Of a stretch of DNA of 36,510 nt, positions 16,391-23,956 are shown in pieces. Source of the stretch: Iningainema tapete BLCC-T55 (GTDB taxonomy: Bacteria; Cyanobacteriota; Cyanobacteriia; Cyanobacteriales; Nostocaceae); contig NZ_JACXAE010000014.1 in NCBI RefSeq assembly GCF_014698965.1, positions 1-36,510 on the forward strand, read 5' to 3'. A model generated the notes under the pieces. It worked only from the letters and a program-made list of their open reading frames with translations, had not been told where the DNA came from and searched no databases. The translations under genes were made by a program, and so were the position numbers. Position 1 is the first letter of the stretch. Each line of letters starts with the position of its first letter.

Positions 16391-18166
16391 TCATTTTTCC
16401 TCTCCAAGTAACTCGCTGGCGGCAAGCACTTCCAAGAGCATTGTCTCCCTAGTTATAGGTTCCTCAACATCATCTTTCAAGAGCGTCTGTGCGGCGCGTT
16501 CCTTTCTGGTTAGACGTTCATACTCCTCAATTTCAATAGTTTTGTCGCAAAGGAGAATCAGGTACTCCACATCCCGTGTCTGTCCTCTCCTGTGTATACG
16601 GTCTAGGCTCTGCAAATAGTGAGCTGCCTGGTTAGACATGGACTCATAAATTGCCAACCGTGCCTTATGCAACGTTAGCCCTGCGCCTGCAGCAGCAGGG
16701 TTGGCGATAAACAACATTGTATCGTCGTTTTCTTGGAACTTACGTACTGCCTCCCGGCGCTCCGCAACATCACTTACTGTCCCATCGTACCTCACTGGGT
16801 TAAAGTGGCTGTATCGGGTAACTATGGCATTGAGGGATACCGTATAGAAAGACCACAAAACAACTTTCTCACCCTTGCGGGTAATAGCCTCCTCAAGAAT
16901 GCTATCAAGCACGCACAGTTTCGCAGGCACCTCTGTGTATCCATTGACAATAGAGGCGGGGTTTGAACATATTTGTATGAGAGCGCTACGCCTTGCGAGG
17001 AAAGAAGTTAGTTGTCGCTGAAATGACTTATCATCAGTAGAACGCAGGTCGAGAATCAGGTTTTTTAAAGCTGCAGCGTACACCCTCTGCTGTTCAGGTT
17101 GTAAAGGGACAAAAACACGATTAAAACTTTTAACAGGGAGGTCTGGAAGTACATCAGTCTTAAGGTGACGAACGAAAAGCCCTCGCTTTTCAATAGCTTG
17201 TTGGACAATTGGAAGAGCTTGTACACGGTCATCTGGGATACTTAATCTGTCAAATGTTATACCAAAATCAACAATGTTGAACTGCTGGATGAGGTCTTGA
17301 GGGGCGTTGGGGGCTGGGGTACCACAGAGTACGAATGCACGATCACACCATTCACGAAGTCGTCGTAGAGCTTGAGTCCGCCCAGCATCCAAATTCTTAA
17401 TGTAGAAGGATTCATCTACAACCAACATGGCACGCCCTTGGTAGGAGCGGAGTAAAGCCCGTAGCTCATCCTCCATTGAGGCTGCTGTCTCGAAGTTGGT
17501 CACAAGTACATCAGCCCCTGATCCTATAGCTATGCGCTTCTGCTTACGGGTGCCACTCACAATTTCAACCTTGTAGAGGTGGCCCTTAAACCGGAAAAAG
17601 TCACGCGGCCATTCAGGCACCATGCTCTTTGGTGTCACGATGAGCGCGAGGTCTACCTCGTCTCTAGCTACGAGTACATCAAAGGCGAAGATTAGAGTAA
17701 CAGTCTTGCCAGCCCCTTGCTCGTCGAAGACACACAACCCGTAACTGTCTGGAATTGTCATAGCAGCGACGTTCACCCACTGATGGTCGTCCAGAACATC
17801 CAGCCCTTCAATGCCAATGAGGTAGGTGTTTGCCACATCTCGACCGCCGACGCGGATTCTGCTGACCTTTTCGTATAGTTGTTGATGAACTTGCCTAACG
17901 CGAATCCTGTTTTCCACGAAGAGTTTTGCTTCAGCACTCCACCGGAGGTCAGCTGCCACTTCAGCATTGAGGAGTGCATTAACATCTTGAGCCGCTATCC
18001 ACACTCCGTCAGCCGAACGGTGTACGCTGATACCAAGAAGAGCATTCCTGAGTACAGCGCTTAAGGCGTGACTTTCTGTAAGCTGCCTGGGGGTAATGAC
18101 TAAGCGGTCGAGCCGGTCTGAAACCCGGACATCAGCAGTGATTGCCTTAGCCATTTGTACCTTCAC
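16391..18166 (-). CDS. SNF2-family (SWI2/SNF2) helicase/translocase
   Basis: This 591-residue protein has both helicase lobes of an SNF2 ATPase. Motif I is DEQGAGKT at 148-155, motif II DESF at 251-254 followed by IKN, motif III CGTPAPN at 281-287, and motif VI QSLDRIHRRGQ at 519-529. It should move on double-stranded DNA and remodel bound proteins rather than unwind fully. Two starts are possible: a GTG at 18166 overlapping the upstream TGA by four bases (GTGA), or the ATG at 18154, which has a better GAAGG ribosome site. Numbering here uses the GTG. It is the last gene of the operon with the ParB-like and sigma-like genes, and the overlap implies coupled translation. No nuclease or methylase domain is attached. 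SNF2 ATPases recur in defence systems such as DISARM, but this gene set is not one I recognise. Confidence 0.88.
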   Translation of the reverse strand: MKVQMAKAITADVRVSDRLDRLVITPRQLTESHALSAVLRNALLGISVHRSADGVWIAAQDVNALLNAEVAADLRWSAEAKLFVENRIRVRQVHQQLYEKVSRIRVGGRDVANTYLIGIEGLDVLDDHQWVNVAAMTIPDSYGLCVFDEQGAGKTVTLIFAFDVLVARDEVDLALIVTPKSMVPEWPRDFFRFKGHLYKVEIVSGTRKQKRIAIGSGADVLVTNFETAASMEDELRALLRSYQGRAMLVVDESFYIKNLDAGRTQALRRLREWCDRAFVLCGTPAPNAPQDLIQQFNIVDFGITFDRLSIPDDRVQALPIVQQAIEKRGLFVRHLKTDVLPDLPVKSFNRVFVPLQPEQQRVYAAALKNLILDLRSTDDKSFQRQLTSFLARRSALIQICSNPASIVNGYTEVPAKLCVLDSILEEAITRKGEKVVLWSFYTVSLNAIVTRYSHFNPVRYDGTVSDVAERREAVRKFQENDDTMLFIANPAAAGAGLTLHKARLAIYESMSNQAAHYLQSLDRIHRRGQTRDVEYLILLCDKTIEIEEYERLTRKERAAQTLLKDDVEEPITRETMLLEVLAASELLGEEK

Positions 18167-19713
18167 CCATCAACGTCTTCGTCTCGTAAAATTTCTGCCG
18201 CTTGCCGTTCCACAAGCTTCAAGGCACTCAGTAACCGCCGCAAATTTTCCGGTTTAATGCGGTCACGGAAAGCTCTGACAGGTAGTTCTTCTAGCCAATC
18301 GACAAAGGTTTCAATTCGCGTATTCGCTCCCAACTCTCGCGTTTCTGCACGTCGGCTACGGGCGATAGTAATTGCGTCCTCAATGTGATCCTCAGCACGA
18401 TCTGGATCGCTCTCACTCCGCGCTCGCGCCAAGTAATCACGGGCTTCCTCGTTATTAAAGATCAGCTTTAGATCCCGGATCTGTTTCGCGTTTCTGAACT
18501 TGCTGTCAAATACCAGGTCGAAGACAGTGTGCTTGAATCCGTCATCCTGGTTGAGAGCATACGCTACTCCACCGGGCCTCTCCCCTCTAGCAAGTTCGTC
18601 AAAGTATTGGAAGTATTCGTTGGAACGATGCTGAACCTCGTAAGTGTCTCGCCTTTTGTGGTTTATGTGATAGTCCTCAAAGTCGTTAGCCCAGTCCACC
18701 ATTTTTATGTACCTGTTGACGATGTCGGTGTTGGGGCCAAGTGCAAACTTTTTGGAAAGTTCTTTTTTCATCTGAGCAAGTTGCTGTGGCGTCGGCAACC
18801 TTGGTGCTAGTGATAGCATCGCCTGCCATTCTTCATACACTTTCCTAGCCTTGATGTACTCAGGCCAATCCTGCTTGCAGTCGGGTTCAAAATTCCGCGC
18901 AACAACTACTGCCCCACGGTCATCATCCGTGGCGTGTTCGGTCAGCTGCCAGACAAAGATGTACTCTGCTCGTCGCTTCTCCTCCACAGTGAACTCGTCG
19001 CTGTTCAGGATGTAGTAACAGGCTGTAACCCTACGGTTACCATCCAAGAGAGTGCCGTCCATGTCTATAATCGGTGGTGTGCGAACGCCATTAACTGCAA
19101 TACTCCTTGCAAGTGGAACGATCTTAAATTGATCATCCTTTTCCTCCTCAGGAATACCTGGCAGATCCATCTTACTCTGCATAATGTCGCGGACTTCGTC
19201 TGGGTCTGGGTCACGACCGTTCTTCTGACGGAACTGCCCCAGATGGATTTGCAATCGATCATTCTGGTCCCAGAGCTGGATATCAGTGGCCTTAACAAAA
19301 CCTGATTCCATCGGCACCAGTCGGCCCTGGAAACATGGTACTGGTTGAACCGACCTGGGTCTGATCCCATTGTGGGTTATGAGCTTGAGCTTCTTGGTTG
19401 GGCAACTTAAGTCGGTGGTGCCTTGCATGACTTGATCGCGAATTTGAATCATTTGTTCAACTATTTGATTGATATCACCGTCCAAAGACTTGCTAGCAGC
19501 TTCATCTCCCCTCTTGCTAGCGCTATGCTTCAAAACATTAATCACCTTTGTTAGAAGCACAGACGCCTCGTCCGGCGCAAGGGGATTTTCTTTACCCTGT
19601 TGCAAAATCTCTTCCACTTCTTCGGCTACGTCTGCTGAGATGCGGCGAGCTTCTTCAATTAAAGCCTTTATCGACTGTCGGATGTCTTCGCTAATGTTTG
19701 TTTTTTGTACCAT
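18163..19713 (-). CDS. ParB/Srx-fold domain protein of unknown role
   Basis: This 516-residue protein has a ParB-like nuclease/CTPase-fold domain at about 190-285. It shows the phosphate-binding DGNRR motif at 224-228, preceded by FKIVPLARSIAVNGVRTPPI, the usual first strand and helix. The N-terminal 100 residues are helical. The C-terminal half (about 330-516) is charged and helical with no recognised domain. It is longer than partition ParB proteins (about 280-380) and is not next to a parA; the true partition pair is at 28.9-30.8 kb. AGGAAG precedes the ATG. It starts 23 bp after the sigma-like gene and overlaps the SNF2 gene by four bases. The domain is often used for DNA or nucleotide recognition. 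Which applies here is unknown. Confidence 0.75.
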   Translation of the reverse strand: MVQKTNISEDIRQSIKALIEEARRISADVAEEVEEILQQGKENPLAPDEASVLLTKVINVLKHSASKRGDEAASKSLDGDINQIVEQMIQIRDQVMQGTTDLSCPTKKLKLITHNGIRPRSVQPVPCFQGRLVPMESGFVKATDIQLWDQNDRLQIHLGQFRQKNGRDPDPDEVRDIMQSKMDLPGIPEEEKDDQFKIVPLARSIAVNGVRTPPIIDMDGTLLDGNRRVTACYYILNSDEFTVEEKRRAEYIFVWQLTEHATDDDRGAVVVARNFEPDCKQDWPEYIKARKVYEEWQAMLSLAPRLPTPQQLAQMKKELSKKFALGPNTDIVNRYIKMVDWANDFEDYHINHKRRDTYEVQHRSNEYFQYFDELARGERPGGVAYALNQDDGFKHTVFDLVFDSKFRNAKQIRDLKLIFNNEEARDYLARARSESDPDRAEDHIEDAITIARSRRAETRELGANTRIETFVDWLEELPVRAFRDRIKPENLRRLLSALKLVERQAAEILRDEDVDG

Positions 19714-19736
19714 TTTCTGTAACTTCCTTTCTCGGG

Positions 19737-20489
19737 CTAAACCAATTCATGCTCGTCTTCGTCAAGCTGCTCGGAGCAATCACGCTTCAGGTTGACAACA
19801 TCGCTCATCTGTGCTGCTAATCCTTCTTCACGGACAATCCTTTCTAAGCGTTGGAATCCTCTGTGTTTTGACTGCCGAACTACATCTAAGCTCAGCCCCA
19901 GTGCTTCAGCAATCTCAGCGTTGGATATATCCACGCAATCTACTGAGAGTGCATCAAGTATGTAATTCATTACCTTCTGGACGTTGTGCTGCCCCAGTCT
20001 TGGAATTAGAGAGCGGGCTATAGCAATGGCTCGTGAGCGCTTTTCCTCCCAATCGAGTTCTTTAGTAGAACGGTCAAAATCGTCTTCAAGTTCACTAGAT
20101 TGATCTGCAATGTGTTCCAGATCATCCGGTGTGACGGGTTTCTCGTTTTGCCTTGTACGGTAATAGTCACAAGCTTTGTGTTCACAGGTTTTCAACAAGT
20201 AGGGAACTAGTTTTGAAACCTTTTTACCATCCCGGATTGCTTCATAAAGAATGTCAACAGCTTTAGCTACGATGTCGTCCACTTCGTCGCGTGAGAGCGA
20301 TCGCCACTTCAAGGCAATTCGCCTGGTAAGACCATCGAGGACAAAACTTCGGTGCAAAAACTCAAGCATTTTTCCAGGTTCCCCCGAAGCTGCTGCTTCC
20401 TTCGCTCTGGTGAGCAATTCCTTCTGCTGCTCTTCTGTAATATGTTTTGAGTGTCCATTTGAACCAAGCTCCCGGCTGTTTAGCATCAT
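19737..20489 (-). CDS. Sigma-70/ECF-like regulator heading the operon
   Basis: This 250-residue protein resembles a two-domain sigma factor. Residues about 45-112 look like region 2, with DEVDDIVAKAVDILYEAI and a YLLKTCEHKACDYYR helix that would bind the -10 element. Residues about 186-220 look like region 4, with the helix-turn-helix ISNAEIAEALGLSLDVVRQ. An acidic linker and an acidic tail (SEQLDEDEHELV) flank them. It is first in the operon with the ParB-like and SNF2 genes. A gene-specific sigma factor leading a short operon suggests self-activation. The start at 20489 is ATG followed directly by a second ATG, with AGAAAG upstream. Confidence 0.75.
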   Translation of the reverse strand: MMLNSRELGSNGHSKHITEEQQKELLTRAKEAAASGEPGKMLEFLHRSFVLDGLTRRIALKWRSLSRDEVDDIVAKAVDILYEAIRDGKKVSKLVPYLLKTCEHKACDYYRTRQNEKPVTPDDLEHIADQSSELEDDFDRSTKELDWEEKRSRAIAIARSLIPRLGQHNVQKVMNYILDALSVDCVDISNAEIAEALGLSLDVVRQSKHRGFQRLERIVREEGLAAQMSDVVNLKRDCSEQLDEDEHELV

Positions 20490-20514
20490 AGGCTTTCTAC
20501 TTATTAGTCATGGC

Positions 20515-20584
20515 TGTGACACCTTTCGTGGTGAGGAGTCACAGAAAGACGCTTTTCTCTATTTGGATGTCTAGTCTGTGACAC
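20515..20584. promoter_or_regulatory. Repeated TGTGACWC sites upstream of the sigma-like gene
   Basis: TGTGACAC occurs at 20515-20522 and 20577-20584, with an inverted TGTGACTC at 20536-20543. A further inverted TGTGACAC lies at 20923-20930. The first two copies in opposite orientation flank a short loop and could also pair in RNA. Being just upstream of the sigma-like gene (start 20489), these are likely binding sites for its regulator or for a core promoter recognised by that factor. Confidence 0.55.
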
Positions 20585-20599
20585 TCCTTATTGACAGTA

Positions 20600-21568
20600 T
20601 TAGAGCAAACACTGACTAGTGAGCGAGTAAAAATTTTACTAGATATCTCTCAAATTCAGAATGAAGAGCAATTAAAAGTAACTAAGAGAAAACCGTAAGC
20701 AGTAAACACGATCTCTAAACTGCGTCAGATGTGTTAGTCAATGGTTTTTGACTTGCTCTATAAATTTGATATTTGAGGCTTGAGGTAGAGGTAGCACTAG
20801 CAGTGGATTCTTTATGAGAAACGGTTCGTAAAGAAACAAAGGTTAGGGCGCGATGCGGTGTTTTAGGAAACTGGAAAAAAGTCAAGTTCTCCCGTTTTCG
20901 GCAATCGCCCAAAAAAATAAGTGTGTCACATGGTTAAGTGGCACTGGAAGCAGTGGACAGGTGATGGAGAGCTTGAAGATCAGCCGAATTAACGCGATCT
21001 CCGTCGCCAGCGCTATCTAAGAAACCCAATTCCAGTACTAAATGTTGAAGAAAATATTACTATCGATACTCAGGTATAACACATAAAAGTACAGAAACTA
21101 CTGGCTTCTTAGTTCTGTAAAGAGTGGCAATCGCATTTACTTGGAGCGCATGTTACTTTCTTTGAGGCTGATTGTCTAAAATCTCTTTTATACTGGTATG
21201 AGTATAGAAAAAATATGGCTTGCTAAATTTCTAAATTCACCTTTGCTACCTATTCGACTGTTTCAAACCGAGTAGTCTGGAATAAGCAAAAAATAGTTTT
21301 ACAAAAGATTTTAGAAGCATAGGATGGGAGAAATTAAGCATTTAGAAGTATTTGGTATCGAGTTTTTCTTGGGAATCAATCTTATAAAATCTTCTGTCTG
21401 CTTCTTGAGCGCGTTATTTCACTTGGACAATCTTCCCAAATCTTTCCAAATCTTTTTTAATCTTGAAATTTAGCTAAGTAAAAATACTCACAAATCATAG
21501 TTTATGGAGAGTCGAGACTATCTCACTCGACATCATCCTATTATGAAATGAAAGTATGAGCGGCATAT
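20600..21568. other. Roughly 1-kb stretch without a gene
   Basis: All frames are interrupted. Fragments such as VKWHWKQWTGDGELEDQP (plus strand, about 20931-20985) and FEADCLKSLLYWYEY (about 21163-21207) read like decayed coding sequence, but I cannot assign them to a family. The base composition is AT-rich. It may be the debris of an older insertion between the two defence-type operons. Confidence 0.4.
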
Positions 21569-22147
21569 TCACGCTAAGAATGAGCGAACTCGATCTTCAA
21601 GATTTGCTATATCTTCAGGACAAAGTTGGCGAATTCGATCATATCTTCGCGCCGCTTCTTCTGCTAGTGTCTTGCGTCCTTCACCTGGAGCATCTAGAAG
21701 ATTTCGCTGTTCGGCAAAAGGAAGAAAGTAGGTTTCTTTGGGATTAACTTCATCACGAATTACTTGCCAATTCCAATCACTGGGTAAGTTATGACCTGCT
21801 AAAACCCAAACCTCAATTTCCTGCCAAGCATTTTCTGCTAAAAGTAACCTACCACCAGTTAAAATGTTTACTGCTTGCTGCTCAATACTAGTCAGCACTC
21901 CTTTTCTACCTTCTTTACCATCCCGATCTACGCAAAGTAGAAACAGGTTAACCATGCCTTTGTAACGCTCAATAATTTCCTGAATGCGTTCCCATTTCAG
22001 GGCTTCACTGACACCTCCTAAAAGTGGATCTTGACAAACTCTAACTCTTGCGTTGGGTTTACCTACTTCTTTCATCATCGCCATAAATATTGGCTTGAGC
22101 ATATATTGATCCTTGCGGAAATCCTCTGGAATCACGAGTACATTCAT
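21569..22147 (-). CDS. TOPRIM-type protein, partner of the adjacent AAA ATPase
   Basis: This 192-residue protein starts at the ATG overlapping the upstream stop (ATGA at 22144-22147), which is preferred over the longer frame beginning at 22195. It opens with MNVLVIPEDF, giving E8, and has CVDRDG with D74 and D76. This is the glutamate and DxD pattern of a TOPRIM metal site. Such small TOPRIM proteins accompany ABC-type ATPases in split OLD-family nucleases and related anti-phage pairs. It would provide DNA or RNA cleavage, powered or gated by the ATPase. Four-base overlap implies co-translation. The TOPRIM assignment rests on motif order only. Confidence 0.7.
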   Translation of the reverse strand: MNVLVIPEDFRKDQYMLKPIFMAMMKEVGKPNARVRVCQDPLLGGVSEALKWERIQEIIERYKGMVNLFLLCVDRDGKEGRKGVLTSIEQQAVNILTGGRLLLAENAWQEIEVWVLAGHNLPSDWNWQVIRDEVNPKETYFLPFAEQRNLLDAPGEGRKTLAEEAARRYDRIRQLCPEDIANLEDRVRSFLA

Positions 22148-23427
22148 GCGATCGTGTCCTCTTCCTCCAAAAATTCCATTGCATCTTCTAACCACCCAGA
22201 TTCATGGAGACGTGCCAAGTCTTGCTCATGAATAACACGCCTAGCTTCTGGAATATCAACAATTCGTTTGATTTGAGCATCAAGTCTATCCCCAAGCCGA
22301 TAGGTTAGTGAGGCATACTCCAATGATTGGGAACTTAAAAGTCTGAGCAACTGCGGTGAGTGCGTCGTAGCTACGACTTGAATTGTTCCTTGGGAAACTT
22401 TACGCTCAATAAGTTGAAGTAGCAGATGTAAGCGGGTAGGGTGAATGCCGTTGTCCAGTTCTTCAAAGAAATAGAAACGTGCTGGTTCTGGTCCCAGTAA
22501 TGCAGCTATCATTGCGAGAAAACGTAATGTGCCGTCTGATGCACTGATAGCCGATGTTTTTTGCCCGTTTTCCTCAATTAACGTCAGCAAGATTTTTCCA
22601 GTAAAATCAGCAGGAAACTCAAAATCCATAGCATCCATCGGGGTTAGTTCTTGTACCCATTGGAGCAATGCTTGTTTACTTTCAGGGTTTTCACAAATTT
22701 TCTGCAATACAGAAGATAAGTTTTCCCCCCTATCCCCCAAAATTGTTTGTCCTGGTAAAGAAGGCAGCCGCATGGCATCTGGATTTAAATCTAAAAACCG
22801 CATTGAGCTAAAAGCCTGTAGCGTAGCTTTTGCAAATCCTCTAATTGAGCTACCTGGAACGAATGCTTTTTCCTCAATTGAGATATCTGTGGCAAGTTCA
22901 GCTAGCTGTGAAACAATCGGTCGGTTAGGAGTGAAAGGAGTAGGGCTATTTGTTATTGGACGATTCAAAACCTTAACAATTAAGTTTCTCTGCCCTTGAG
23001 AGGAAACAGATTCTGCTTCAAAAAAATTATCTTCTTGTCCTGCGATGGTTAATCGCTCGCTAATTAAACTGGGAGCTTGGCTATTTGTTCCTAAATCAAC
23101 TTCGATCTGGTAAATTGCTTTGGGATCGTCCGTTCCTTCTTTAACAGAAAATGAGGCATCTATTGCAAAACTCTTCGCGCCCTGAAAGGTTGCTTCTCGC
23201 GTTCCGCCACGAATTCCACGCCATTGCAGAACACCCCCTTCAATCCATTTTTCCCCGAATATTTCAGCAAAGCTGTAATTACGAGAAATGCCATGAAGAA
23301 ACCGAAATGCATCTCTAATGTTACTTTTTCCAGAGGCATTCGTTCCTACCAAAAGGGTCAAAGGACCTAGAATTAATTCGGCTTCTTTAAAGTTTTTAAA
23401 CCGTTCCAGTCGCAGTTTCTTGAGCAT
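22144..23427 (-). CDS. OLD/RecF-like AAA (ABC-type) ATPase
   Basis: This 427-residue ATPase has the split ABC-type head: Walker A GTNASGKS at 28-35 after the RLERFKNF strand, a signature-like SASDGTLRFLAM near residue 290, Walker B FYFFEELDNGIHP near 315-327, and an H-loop in VVATTHSPQLL. There is no long coiled coil, so it belongs with compact OLD-like ATPases rather than SMC proteins. It is followed, with a four-base overlap, by a TOPRIM gene, giving a two-gene OLD-type module. Such modules are established defence systems that sense phage interference or DNA ends. A GGGAG ribosome site precedes the ATG. The gene diverges from the transposon immediately to its right. Confidence 0.85.
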   Translation of the reverse strand: MLKKLRLERFKNFKEAELILGPLTLLVGTNASGKSNIRDAFRFLHGISRNYSFAEIFGEKWIEGGVLQWRGIRGGTREATFQGAKSFAIDASFSVKEGTDDPKAIYQIEVDLGTNSQAPSLISERLTIAGQEDNFFEAESVSSQGQRNLIVKVLNRPITNSPTPFTPNRPIVSQLAELATDISIEEKAFVPGSSIRGFAKATLQAFSSMRFLDLNPDAMRLPSLPGQTILGDRGENLSSVLQKICENPESKQALLQWVQELTPMDAMDFEFPADFTGKILLTLIEENGQKTSAISASDGTLRFLAMIAALLGPEPARFYFFEELDNGIHPTRLHLLLQLIERKVSQGTIQVVATTHSPQLLRLLSSQSLEYASLTYRLGDRLDAQIKRIVDIPEARRVIHEQDLARLHESGWLEDAMEFLEEEDTIA

Positions 23428-23490
23428 AACGACTCCCTTCAGTGCTCCCTTGCAAAGTTTATCAATAGCAATTCTTCTCTCATGATGACC

Positions 23491-23529
23491 GAAGAAAGGC
23501 AGAGGGCAGAAGGCAGGAGGCAGAAGGGA
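23491..23529. repeat. GGCAGAA-type STRR tract
   Basis: Degenerate tandem copies of a seven-base unit related to GGCAGAA/GGCAGGA fill this stretch just outside the transposon left end. This is a classic dispersed repeat of filamentous cyanobacteria and helps place the source organism. Confidence 0.7.
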
Positions 23530-23566
23530 ATAATTTTATGTACCTCTGACACATATGACTTTACCT

Positions 23567-23709
23567 ATAAGTTGACCAAGCGAGTAAGGATAAGTTGACC
23601 AATTATAGGGCAGAAATCCTAGTTTTAGGTGATAGGGATGAGGTCGAAATTACAGAACGAGTAAGGATAAGTTGACCAAAAGTGGAAATCGTCAGCATAA
23701 GTTGACAAA
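23567..23709 (+). repeat. Left-end TnsB-type binding sites (four copies)
   Basis: ATAAGTTGACCAA lies at 23567-23579, 23590-23602 and 23667-23679, and ATAAGTTGACAAA at 23697-23709. Copies two and three share a longer direct repeat, beginning CGAGTAAGG, at 23581-23602 and 23658-23679. Several same-direction sites at one end are the usual layout of a Tn7-like left end, where TnsB assembles. The further 250 bp up to the tnsAB start contains no gene. Confidence 0.75.
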
Positions 23710-23956
23710 CAATGGCACACGAGGGTGTTGCCAAAGTCTTGTTGTCAGTCATCGCAGTGATCGTGGTTGCAGCATTGCCACCTAAATGATTGGTCACTCA
23801 CTATGGTTAAAAGCACTGCTACTGCCGCTTGGTGACCCGAAAGACAATTATTTACTCAAAAGACCCCCAATGCTTGAACAAGCTTTGTAAAGAATACGTT
23901 GTTTTTGCTAAGCCTTGGATTAGCATGAAAATACTCTCCTGTCAACACTAGTATAT

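Noticed and set aside
18163-19713. ParB-like gene as the replicon's partition protein
   Set aside because: It has no adjacent ParA, is too long, and is in an operon with SNF2 and sigma-like genes. A proper parA-parB pair exists at 28875-30817.
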